The notes beneath the pieces are model-generated. The model was given only the letters and a program-made list of their open reading frames with translations. It had not been told where the DNA came from and searched no databases. A DNA stretch of 64,000 nucleotides from Phocoena phocoena. Lineage: Eukaryota; Chordata; Mammalia; Artiodactyla; Phocoenidae. The stretch is from NCBI RefSeq assembly GCF_963924675.1, contig NC_089221.1, forward strand, positions 133,404,263-133,468,262, given 5' to 3'. Of this stretch, positions 14,085 to 24,557 are shown one piece after another. Each line of letters begins with the position of its first letter. The first letter of the stretch is position 1. Made by a program: the position numbers and the translations under genes.

Positions 14085-14621
14085 TGGAATACTATTCAGC
14101 CACAAAAAAGAATGAAATCTTGCCATTTGCAACAATACGGATGGACTTTGAAGGCATTATGCTAAGTGAAATATGTCAGAGAATGACAACGTATGATCTC
14201 ACTTCTATGTGGAATTAAACAACAACAAAAACAACAAGCCAAGCTCACAGATACAGAGAACAGATTGGTGGTTGCCAGATGTGGAGGATGGGGGACAGGA
14301 GAAATGGGTGAAAGTACAAAAGCTACAAACTTCCAGTTATAAAATAATTAAGTCATGGGGATGGAATGTACAGCATGGTGACTATAGTTAATAACACTGT
14401 ACAGTTTATTTGAAAATTCCTAACAGAGTAGATCCTAAAAGTCCTCATCACAAGAAGAAAATTATTTTCTAACTGTATATGCTGATGGATGTTAACTGGA
14501 CTTATTGTGCTGATCATTTTGCAATATATACAAATATTGAGTCATTATGTTGCACTCCTGAAATTAATATAATGTCATATGTCAAGTATACCTCAATAAA
14601 AACAAATAGAGGACCTAGAAA

Positions 14622-14790
14622 TAGACCCACACAAATATGTTCAGTGGAGTTTTTAACAATGGAGTAAGTGCAATTCAGTGGAGGAAAGATAGGCTTTTCA
14701 ACAAATGGTGCTGGAGCAATTGGATATCCATAGGCAAAAAAATGAACTTTGCCCTAACGTCACACCTTATACAAAAATTAATCCTGGGGA
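14622..14790 (+). mobile_element. L1 ORF2 fragment
   Basis: Matches the L1 stretch around GACCCACACAAATATG and AATGGTGCTGGAGCAATTGG. It is only about 170 bp and starts directly at the end of the old L1. Confidence 0.7.
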
Positions 14791-14799
14791 TGCAGCTGT

Positions 14800-15690
14800 G
14801 GGAGTGGAAAGGAGGTGATGGATTACAGAGACAATGAGGGGATATAATCCACAGGTTGGACTAATTGTTTACAGGGGATGGATTAAGAGCTTTAGGCAGG
14901 AGTGAAGCAAGAGGGAAGAATCCAGGATGAACTTGGTTGTTGGACTAGAAGTTATTTGGGAGAGTGGGGCTAAAAGATGATATGTCCAGATCTGGACATA
15001 GAAAGCTCCAGCTGCCTATAAGATATCCTGGTGGAAAAGCCCAGTCAACAGTTCACAACTGGGCCTAAAGCTCAGGAAAGACATATGGCTGTACTAGAGA
15101 TCTGGGGGTCGCCAGTAAATAGGGAGAGGATAACAAGAAAAAGGCAAGCAGTGGATTGAGTCCTGGGAACATTAACACTTAGGGAGATAGAGAAAGAGGA
15201 TCCAGCCACAGGTAGTAAGAACAAATGCAGAAGGATAGGAAGAAAATCAGGATAAATGGTACCACTTCCTGAGAGCAAAAGGGAAGAGAGGGTTGTAAGA
15301 AGCATGGCTTGGTCAGTGGGGTCAAATGCTACAAAGAAGTCAAATATGATAAGAATTGAGAAATAGCCACTGCACTAACATTGAACTTTTGCTTGATGGC
15401 TTCAATGGAGGAGTAGAGCCAGAAACCAGTTGCATTAATTTAAGGAGTAAATGGGAGGCAGGGAAGTGGACATTTGGGACAGAAAAGTTTGGCTCAGATA
15501 TAAAGGAAAGAGGAAGGGGAGTAGCTAGAGATTGTGAAGGCATTAAACAGTCAAGGGAAAGTTGTTAGGGGGCATTGTTTGTTGTGCTCACAGGCAGAGG
15601 GGACGATTCCAATAGAAAGCAGAAGGCTGGAGATATAGATGAGACTGGAATGCACATATATCAAGATACCTTATAAAATTCTCACAGTCA
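14800..15690 (+). repeat. Old interspersed repeat, family not identified
   Basis: Contains motifs of the kind CTGGGGGTCGCCAGTAAAT, GAGTCCTGGGAACATT, and TCAAATGCTACAAAGAAGTC, in the same order as the stretch at 58560-59620. I take both to be members of one long mammalian repeat. No open reading frame of note and no host gene seen. Confidence 0.5.
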
Positions 15691-15699
15691 TGGCTTTTG

Positions 15700-18118
15700 T
15701 TCAAAGCCTGAACTAGGTGCTTTTCCACTAAGATCAGAAACAAGGTAAGGATACCCCTCTTCTTTTCAACATCATACTGGACATTCAAGCTAATGCAAAA
15801 GGACAAGAAAAGGAAATAAAAGGTATACAGATTCAGAAGAAAAGCAAAACCCTTTGTTCACATGACATGATAGCCCATATAGAAAATTCCACAGGAAGTG
15901 ACCAAAAAAAATCATGAAACTAATAAGCGATTAAATCAAGATTGCAGGATACAAGGTTAATATCCAAAGTCTATTGTTTTCCCAAATAACAGCAATGAAA
16001 AATTAGAACTTGAAATTAAAAACATAATACCATTTATATTAGCGCACGTGAAAAAATACTTAGGCTTAAACCTAACAAAATATGTTAAGATCAATATGAG
16101 GAAGTCTACAATATTCTGATGAAAGAAATCAAAATTGGGCTTCCCTGGTGGCGCAGTGGTTGGGAGTCCGCCTGCCAATTCAGGGGACATGGGTTCGTGC
16201 CCCGGTCCGAGAGGATCCCGCATGCCGTGGAGCGGCTGGGACCATGGGCCATGGCCGCTGAACCTGCGCGTCCGGAACCTGTGCTCTGCAATGGGAGACG
16301 CCATGGCAGTGAGAGGCCCGCGTGCCACAAAAAAAAAAAAAAAAAGAAAGAAATCAAAATTAAATAAATGGAGAGCTAGTCCATGCTCATGGATCAGGAA
16401 GCTCAATATTATTAAGATGTCAGTTCCTCCCAACTTCATCTGTAGACTCGATGCAATTTCAATAAAAATCCCAGAAAGTTATTTTATGAATAATAACAAA
16501 CTGATTCCAAAGTATATATGGAAATGCAAAAGACTCAGAATAAGTCAACACACTATTGAAGAACAAAGTCAGAAGATTGATACTACCCAACTTCAAGGTT
16601 TATTATAAAGCTACAGCAATCAAGACAGTATGCTACTGGCCAGAGAATAGAAAAATAAATCAATGGGACAGAATAGAGAGCCAAGAATGAGAACCACACA
16701 AATAAAGTAAAATTCTATTTGACAAAGGAGCAAAGATAATTCAATGGAGAAATGATTGTTTTTTCGATAAATGGTGCTGGACTAACTGGATATCTACCTC
16801 AAAAAAATGAATCTACATGCAGACCTTATAACCTCCACAAAAATTAACTCAAAATGGGTCATACTCCCAAATGTAAAACACCAAACTATAAAACTCCTAG
16901 ATTATAACATAGGAGAAAATCTAGATGACGTTGGATAGGGGAATGGCTTTTTAGGTACAACACCAAAGACATGACCCATGAAAGAAAAAAATGAGAAGTT
17001 GCACTTCATTAAAATTAAAAACTCCTACTCTGTGAAAGACACTGTCAAGAGGATGAGAAGACAAGCCACAGATTGGGAGAAAATACTTGCAAAAAAACAT
17101 ATCTGATACAGGACTGTTACGTAAAATATACCACGAACTTAATACTCAGCAATAAGAAAATGAACAACCTGATTTTAAAAATGGTCAAAAGACCTAAATA
17201 GACACCTCACCAAAGAAGATATACAGATGGTAAATAAACATATGAAAACATGCTCAACATCATATGTTATTGGGGAATGCTAATTAAAATGAGACACCAC
17301 AGCATACCTATTAGAATGGTTATAATCCAACACCAATTGCTGGTAAGGATGTGAAACAACAGGAACTCTCATTCATTGCTGACGGGAATAAAAAATGGTA
17401 TAGCTATTTTGGAAGACAGTTTAGTAATTTCTTACAAAACTAAACAAACTCTCACCATACAATCCATCAATCGCGCTCATGAATGTTTACAGCAGTTTTA
17501 TTCACAGTTGCCAAAACTTGGAAGCCACCAAAATATCTTTCAATAGGTCAATGAACAAACAAACTGAGGTACATTTAAACTATAAAATATTATTCCACAA
17601 TAAAAAGAAATGAGCTATGAAGCCACAAAAAGAAACAGAGGAACCTTGAATGCATATTGGTAAGTGAAAGAAGTCGACCTGAAAAGCCTACGTGTTGTAT
17701 AATTCCAGCCACATGAAGTCTCAGAAAAGGTAAAACTATGGAGTCAAAGGTCAGTGGTTGTCGCAGGTTTGGGGGGGGAGGAAGGAATGAATAGGTGGAG
17801 CATAGAGCAGTAAATAGGGCAATAAAACTATTCTGCATGATACTGTAATGGTGGACACGTGTAATGATACATTTGTCAAAACCTGTAGCATGCAACTCAC
17901 AAAGTGTGAACTGCAATTTAAACTATGGACTCCAGTTGATAATGATGTGGCAATGCTGGTTCATCAATTGTACCAAATGTACCACGCTTGCGAGAGATGT
18001 GGATGGTGGGGGAGGCTGTGTATTGTGGGGAGAGGAAGGCGGCCATATGGGAACTCTCTGTACTTTCCGCTCAATTTTGCTGTGACCCTGACACTGCTCT
18101 AAAAAATAAAGTCTATTG
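15700..18118 (+). mobile_element. Old L1 fragment (L1M-type) with a 3' end
   Basis: Reverse-transcriptase-like sequence begins near 15720 (TTTTCCACTAAGATCAG), continues after a SINE, and ends in a 3' UTR with ATGATACTGTAATGGTGG, TTTGTCAAAACC and AAAAAATAAAGTCTATTGAG, typical of older mammalian L1s. All frames broken. Confidence 0.82.
16137..16346 (+). mobile_element. Cetacean-type short CHR SINE
   Basis: GGGCTTCCCTGGTGGCGCAG start and a G+C-rich body ending in a pure A tail. Perfect 15-bp duplication AAAGAAATCAAAATT at 16122-16136 and 16347-16361. The intact duplication shows a comparatively recent insertion. Confidence 0.93.
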
Positions 18119-18628
18119 AGAAATATGCGAAACATTCATCATCCAAGTATCTTGTTTAGGCTCCAGCAGGTGCAGGAACCGCCAGACAGAGCATACCCCA
18201 TGTCAGCAGTTGAGAACACAAAACAGAGAAGGTTACCTTAGAGCACTTCCTCAGAGGCCAAAGGGGACTTTCTTCTTTGCTTATTTTTACAACTGGTGGA
18301 AGAAAACATTTAGTTCCTCGGAGGCCCAGGGACAGTCAAACGAGGCAGCTGTGGGCCAGCTTTCCGAGAAGCCTTACAAAAGCATGGCAGCATCCAGACT
18401 TCCTGTTCCCAGGGCTGCCATCAACATCATGCCATTGCCAAGGAAGCCAGATGGAGGACAGATCAGATGGCACCCAGCGTCGTGCCCTTTCCCTACCTGG
18501 TCGTTCACCTGCCCCAGCCCACTGTTGATGTGTTCCTGTTTTGGTTGTATCTTTTAAGCTTTTCCAGAGCGCTTGTCACACACAACAAGAAAACATGCTG
18601 TCACATTCCCTCTCCAACTCTCTCTAGG

Positions 18629-18780
18629 TCAGTGGTTCTCAACCTAGGCTACACATTGAAATCATCTGGGGAGGCTGAAAAGGCTAACACTACCTGGGCC
18701 CCACCTGCTGAGATCCTAATTTGATTGGTGTGGAAATGGGTTCCCACGTGATTCTAAGTTGCAGTCAAGGTTGTAAATTA
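18629..18780 (+). mobile_element. MER5A-like hAT-Charlie MITE
   Basis: AGTGGTTCTCAACCTAGGCT, ATTGAAATCATCTGGGGAG and CCTGGGCCCCACCTG follow the MER5A order. The right terminal repeat is degraded. Confidence 0.8.
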
Positions 18781-20379
18781 CTAGTCTCAGCGGGTCTGTG
18801 GGGCTTACACAGACTCCTACACTCCACCCAGTCATAGGAAGGGGGTTGTTTCTGGTTTCAGAGACATTCTTCCATGCCCCATCCCATCCCCAGCACACAC
18901 AAGAAGGCTCTAGGAAACATTCTTTCAGTCGATGTATTCACTAATCGTCATGGATATGTATTGAGCACATACTATGTGTAAGCTAGATGCTGGGAAACTA
19001 CATACACTTCCCTCAAAGAGCTCAGTATAAGAACATCATCAACCTAAAGACCTCTTATACAAAGGATTAAGTTCTAGGGTCACTATCTAAGGTGACAGTT
19101 TGTAGAGATTCAATTTGACAAGTCTCTGCCCTGGCTCAGGGCTCTGTCAGCCAGAAGGAGGAGGAGGCCTCTTTTTAATTCACCCAAGGTACCACACATG
19201 CTAGCTGGGGTGCTGGCCTCATGCAGAAGGACCTGAGTCAGGCACTAGCACCATGCCTGGTGCATGGGAGGTACTCTGTATTATTCATTGAGCGACTACA
19301 ATGGGCTGCACAGAAGCGTTCATAAGAGGGATTAATTCTGTCTACAGGGATGAGGTTGAGAAAGTATGAAGAGGTAACAGTTGAACTGAACCTTGAGGAA
19401 TGGCATGCCTGGTGGGAAGACAGGAGACAAGCATCCCCCCAAGATGGGTTGAACTACGGAGTGGAGAGTGGGTATCTGAGGCATTTATATCTGCTGGAGC
19501 ACCGCATGGAGGGGCTGCATGAAGCAAGCAGACAAGGGAGAAGTTGTGAAGGGCTTATGATGGAGTAGGGACTTGTACCTACTGGGGAGCAGTGGGAGGA
19601 TTTTCATCTCACATGTAGCACAATCAGACCTTGGTTTCTTCGATTACACTGGTAGCCACGTGGAAAAGAACGTAACCAAAGACTCCGACTCAGAGTTGCA
19701 AAGGCCCTTAGGAGCCTTGAGAATTCCCAAGGGAAATTTAAAGTTAGATCCCCAGGAATTCTCAGGATTCGACTCTTCCTCCCTCAGCCTCCATACACCC
19801 TGCTCACACTCTACACCAAGGCTACTAAAGGCTCCATCTGGGTTTTTGTTGGCTATTAGTACCTTTGCAGTGGGTGCAGCAATGGCTTTGTCTATACTTC
19901 TTCAGATGATCTGATGTGATCAAGAGTCAAAGAAGAAACAGTCTTGAGAGGATTTGTATCCTGAGACTTCCCCCATCAAAGCTGTTCACAACCAACTGAC
20001 AGAAGACCTCGACCAGCGGGAGAATAAATGATAAATTTTGACGAGTATTCCATTCCTCCTAGAGAGCGCTAGGAATCTTGAAGAAACACTTCTGCACAAC
20101 CAGAGAGAAAATATGCTACCCTACATTTCTTAGGGTGTTTTAGGGACTCAAGAGTGAGCAATTTCTTTTACCCTCAAAAGCCCATCAGATACCCACACAG
20201 TCTAAATATAAAGTTGTCATGTTCATTTCATGAAATTTACTGCTCACATAAGTAGAAATGGAGGATTATTGCATGCTCTTCTTTCTACATATTCTTTCAT
20301 GAATTCTGAATGTTTTTGTTGAAATGTAAAATAATTTTTAGTAACTTATCTTCTGTAATTTAAACCAACAAAAAATAAA

Positions 20380-20465
20380 CTCCTAGGGCCCACCTCTCTT
20401 ACTGAATCAGAATCTCTAGGAGCAGAGCCCAGGGATCTGTATTCTAAGGAGCTCCCAGTTGATCT
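20380..20465 (+). mobile_element. MER5-like MITE fragment
   Basis: GGGCCCACCTCTCTTACTG, AATCAGAATCTCTAGG and GGATCTGTATTCTAAGGAGC match the middle of this family; ends are missing. Confidence 0.6.
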
Positions 20466-21039
20466 AACTCATTGCCTCCCTGACTTCAGGCATCTACATA
20501 ACCTTTGCCATATTCACAGTGCCCTTTTGCTATTGTTCACTCAAGTTGTTTTAGGTCAACTTTAAAATTGTATTCATCCTAAATAATATCCATTAAATCA
20601 CGGTTTTGATGCATCGTGTTCAACAAATGTACATTAAAACACCTAACTATTTAAAAAATCCATTGTGGACTAGCTGAAGGCAGCCCCTGCTCCACCCCAC
20701 TAATTCAAAGCTGTAAGTTTAGGAAGAGTGGGTTCAGCTGCGTCCGGGCCCATGTGATTCAAACTTTGGAGTCTCTTCTTCCAGGACCCCTCTTCCTAGG
20801 CATGGGTGCCCTCACACAGCCCTGTGGAAAGCCCCTCACTGCCAGGATGCACCCCTGTCCTTCCCCCCAGGTACCCTCTCCTGTCGCTCCAACCAAACTG
20901 GCTTTTTATATCTGAACTTTGGACGGTATCACTACAGCACGTTAATAAATGTTAAAATAAAATTTGCAGGTTCAACCCCTAGTAGCAAAAGTGCTTTGTT
21001 TTCCAAGAATGGGATTCTTCTCAAACGGATATGTTCATA

Positions 21040-21300
21040 CAGCCCTTTGCAACAGCACCTAAAAACGGCACCCGTTTCTCCAGCTTCATTTCTTTTCAAT
21101 CTTCCTCACTCACTCTGCCTCAGCCACACTGGCTTTTTTAGTCCTTGGAACACACCATACTCTCTCCCTCTTAACACACAAGCTTATTCCTACCTCAGGG
21201 CCTCTGCATTTGCTGGATTTCTTCACGTCACTGCCACCTACACATTCTTTCGGTTTCAACTCAAACGTCACTGCTTTCCCAGAGGCAGCTCCTGACCAAC
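21040..21300 (+). mobile_element. L2 LINE fragment
   Basis: CTCAGGGCCTCTGCATTTGC and CAACTCAAACGTCACTGC followed by AGGCAGCTCCTGACC are L2 3'-region words. No open frame. Confidence 0.7.
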
Positions 21301-21359
21301 TCAGCAAAAGTTACACCAATTCCCCACAAGCGCTCCCCTCCAGGCATCCTCTATCACAC

Positions 21360-21545
21360 CAGTTTTCAACCAAGGGTATTATTGCCTCTCAGGAGACGTT
21401 GGTAACGTCTACAGACATTTGCAGTTGTCACTACCTGGTGGGCACAAGTGTTCTCTAGTGAGTAGAGGCCGGGGATGATGATAACCAATCATATAATGCA
21501 CAGTACAGCCCCCTACCACAAAGGGTTATCTGGCCCCAAATGCCA
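21360..21545 (+). mobile_element. hAT-type MITE
   Basis: CAGGAGACGTTGGTAACGTC, ACATTTGCAGTTGTCAC, TAGAGGCC and ATAATGCACAGTACAGCCCC occur in the order of a common mammalian hAT MITE; I cannot fix the family name. Confidence 0.65.
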
Positions 21546-21574
21546 TGTTTGAGAAGTTCAGCTCTACCAGTGTA

Positions 21575-21790
21575 TATCTTTTTTTCCTTATCATTACCAG
21601 CACCAGAATTGATGGTGTGGGGTTTTCTTTCCTACTGAATTGGAGCTCCTTGGGAACTGGAGTTCAGCGCTGTTCTCTGTTCCACCCACAGCACCTAGAG
21701 GAATGTCAGGCACACCTGACTCTCAAATCTTGCCCCATTTGCCCTTGTCCTGAGAGTCCACAGCAAGTTGAAGATGGCTGGCCTTGACTA
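21575..21790 (+). mobile_element. L2 3'-end-like fragment
   Basis: GAGCTCCTTGGGAACTGG and CACAGCACCTAGAGGAATG resemble the L2 3' end. Degraded. Confidence 0.5.
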
Positions 21791-22118
21791 AATGATGAGA
21801 ATAAGAAAACAAGTCAATTTCCAAAATGAAAACAAAAATGTGTTTTATTAATGAGTGTACGTACAAATCAAGCTCATGATGAGGAGTCCCTCACACTTGC
21901 ATGTACTCACAAAATTATCTTCACAGCCATCAGTGAAAGATTGGTTCCTCTACTTTTAAAGATGTGCAGAATTTCCTAAGTTCAAATATATAGCTTTAAT
22001 TATACCAGTGTCCTAAATCCCAAGATCGACTATAGACAATGAAATCTCGATGGTCTCAAAAGATCAAAAACAAAAGTAAATTCATTATATAAAATTGGCA
22101 CTTTTACAGAAAAGAATT

Positions 22119-22224
22119 TAATAATAATTTACCCAATATTAACCAATTTATTATTTACCCAATATTACCAATTTAATAATTTTACCAATTTACCAAATAT
22201 TACCAATTTAATAATAATTTACCC
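22119..22224. repeat. AT-rich imperfect tandem repeat
   Basis: Variants of TTACCCAATATTAACCAATT and TACCAATTTAATAAT follow each other about six times. No host feature is attached. Confidence 0.7.
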
Positions 22225-24079
22225 AATATTAACTTTTCAAAAACAGAAACATTATTCAGAAAAATAATAAAAGGTACCATATAGCAAGAGACTTATGAAT
22301 GCAACACTGTTGAAATTATTTACTGAGCACTGATGCTAGATCTATCACTACCAACTCCACACACACACAAAAGAAAACTTTGCATTTCTGTAGTGTTTTT
22401 CACTTTTATTTTTCTCACAAAGAATATGTCATTGGAATTACCACTATACACCAATGTGTTTGGAAATAATTCTGAGGTGTAAAAAAAAATTAGCACAACA
22501 TTGTAAATCATCTCTACTTCATTAAAAAATATATTAAAAACTTAGGCATAAAGAATGATTTATCCTAATGTCATTCAATGTTACTGGTAAGAGTTAGGAT
22601 TAGAACTCAGGTCCTATCTCTAATTCTGTGTACCATCTGCTTTCTCCCAGGCTCCCCATCTTGTTTCACAGAATGCTACTGGGTATGCCAGTAGTCATGG
22701 TGCTCAGGGATTTTAAACAAATTTTGGAAATGCTGGATTGAATAAAGTTGATCAAATTCCCATAACCTGTAATGTGTCATCACAAAACTCCAGGAAAGAT
22801 ATGGAGAATAGAGCACGCATCAAAAAATTCAAAGCCCCACAAGCCACAAAGCAGGTAACAAACGTGAGCCTGCAGGCAAGGCAAGGGCTGGGGGGGGGGG
22901 CTGAGGGATGTGGTGCCATCTAGTGGGGCCCTGGCTGCATAGGGATGCAGTCCGATGTTGTTAGCTCTTTCAAGAGAAGTTATACATCTTGACATTAATT
23001 TGAAATCACTATGGTTATGCATATTGTCTTGAATTTAAAAAAAAAATCCCTGTAGTTGGAACATAATTTTTTAAACTAGATAAGTCTGGTCTCACTTGTG
23101 AAAACTAGTATACAATGTTTAGCAATCTTCTTTGCCCCATAACCTTTATTCAGAGGTCCTGTTAATTTCCCAGAACTCCGCAGAAGTGTCAAAAACATTA
23201 CCTTCAAAAACAAGCATCCAGCCCTCATGGACCACTTTGGTGTGAGTAGCTCTGAACACCTCCCAAACAACTCAAGCATGAGTTGTTTCAGGGTTTACTC
23301 AAATTGAAATTAATTTCCAGTCTTGTTAACTGTTCATGTAGAAATGCTCCTAGTGACTAAAAATATCCTTACCGTTAGCCTTTCTCTAATTCTTCTGGAA
23401 AAACCAAAAATTTAATTGAGCTGTGAAAAAGATATAACACAGGAATTGATTCAATATGAAAAAGACCCTTTATCCTTCCAAAACAATTTTAAAAATCAAA
23501 GTGGCTTGAGGACAACTTAGCATTTCGGTTGAAACTGGTAACACTCTCAAACAACACTATTATATTTGCAAACTAGCTTTTCTAAGTCAGAAAGCCTCTT
23601 TTACTACTCCCTCCCCCTCTTTTTTCCTTTTATTTCCACCCCGCCTCATTCTAAAAATTACATCAGAGAGTCTGCCAGTTGTCTACATAAGTGCCTAGAA
23701 CTGTGGCACCAATGTAGCCGAAACAGCATAAATCATATGGCAATTGATTTTCTTCCCCTGGTGTCTCCACGGTCCATTCACTATGCCAGCTTCTTCTAAC
23801 TGCTAAAATACCCATCCTGGGCCCAGGGAAAGCACTTCTATTTCCAGAGCCCTGAGAAACCAGATATACCTATAATGGCAAAATCACATTCACTTCTATT
23901 TTCCCATTGTGTAAATAAAAACCTGTACGCTCCCATGATTTGAAATCTTTGGGGGCCCTAATGAATATAACATTTGAAGTTGCTTGATTAAAAAAAATTA
24001 CAATCATGAAATGCTTCCAAGTTAAGTCCTTTAAGTCCCAAATTGGATTTGTTGATTCTAAGTGGTATTTAGCTCTTCT

Positions 24080-24557
24080 TGACAGCTTTGGTAACTGAGG
24101 TAGTAGTGTTTATTCTGTCTCCCCAAGGAGAATTCTTGATAGAAAACAGGATTCATAGGGTCTAAAGAGAATGTACAATTCTAAGGAATAAATTTCATGT
24201 TTTGGAGAGAGCTCTGCAATGACCAGAAAGATTGAGCCAGTTTTAGTATAAAAAATTAGGACAATGTTACAGAGGTTGGCGGTACACAGATGAGCTAGAC
24301 TCACTCTACCCAATATCACCGACTGGTTGGAATGCCATGGGAAACTGACGGAAAAATTGTCCTGCTTCATGAAAGGACTCTGGCACAGTGATATCTGGTC
24401 ACTGTCTTCCACTGTCAAGGGCATAACGCCTTAGAAGGCCACTGGATCCATGACTTAATGAAGGTCATCAATAATGTAGATATTGTCTTCTGCTCGGACA
24501 GGCTTCAGAGCTGCATTTTTCAAAGCTCCAATGTGAGAGTCCCTCAACGGAATCACA
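24080..24557 (-). CDS. HAVCR1: HAVCR1 exon 9, C-terminal tail, stop and 3' UTR
   Basis: Acceptor TTTCTGTAG ends at 24558. Coding bases are 24557-24455 (residues 325-358), stop TAA at 24457-24455. The tail reads through [13 protein letters not shown] to AEDNIYI, the conserved tyrosine motif reported in human TIM-1 to be phosphorylated and to recruit PI3K. It then ends IDDLH, whereas the human tail continues to a final L-Y-A-T-D. The 3' UTR is about 370 nt and ends after a poly(A) signal at 24109-24114; its exact end is inferred. The exon is separated from exon 8 by 7.6 kb, mostly a 5 kb L1. Confidence 0.92.
24109..24114 (-). terminator. HAVCR1: HAVCR1 polyadenylation signal (AATAAA)
   Basis: AATAAA on the minus strand, 341 nt beyond the stop codon. 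I saw no other AATAAA between the stop and this site. Cleavage is expected about 10-30 nt further on, near 24080-24099. Confidence 0.65.

Larger units (their letters stand above)
3437..14618 (+). mobile_element. Old L1 LINE split by nested insertions
   Basis: One decayed L1 can be followed through 3437-3520, 3849-3895, 8868-9041, 9425-10645, 11283-11999 and 12792-14618. The order of its parts is collinear: start of ORF2, endonuclease, reverse transcriptase, C-terminus, then a 3' end with a stretch resembling CTCAATAAAA. The gaps are a SINE, a 5 kb L1, an MLT1-like LTR, two SINEs and a short L1 3' end. Every reading frame is destroyed, and an internal deletion is apparent near 13400-13500. Confidence 0.8.
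18119..24079. other. Gene-free stretch downstream of HAVCR1
   Basis: I see no coding exons. Recognisable content: MER5A-like element (18629-18780), a second MER5-like piece (20380-20465), L2 pieces (21040-21300, 21575-21790), a hAT-type MITE (21360-21545) and an AT-rich tandem tract (22119-22224). The stretch 19340-19620 resembles a degraded old repeat. The rest (18120-18620, 18900-20370, 22560-24080) holds nothing I recognise. Confidence 0.6.

Noticed and set aside
16119..16608. Overlapping open frames through Gly/Pro/Arg-rich sequence
   Set aside because: Translations of the G+C-rich SINE body. The same frames recur at every short SINE (37.2, 56.4, 61.9 kb).
18210..18557. 115-codon plus-strand frame in unique-looking sequence
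   Set aside because: No splice context, no recognised domain and no repeat of codon bias; length is within chance for this base composition.
22119..22224. CRISPR-like repeat-spacer look of the AT tract
   Set aside because: Mammalian AT-rich tandem repeat; units are imperfect and there are no unique spacers.
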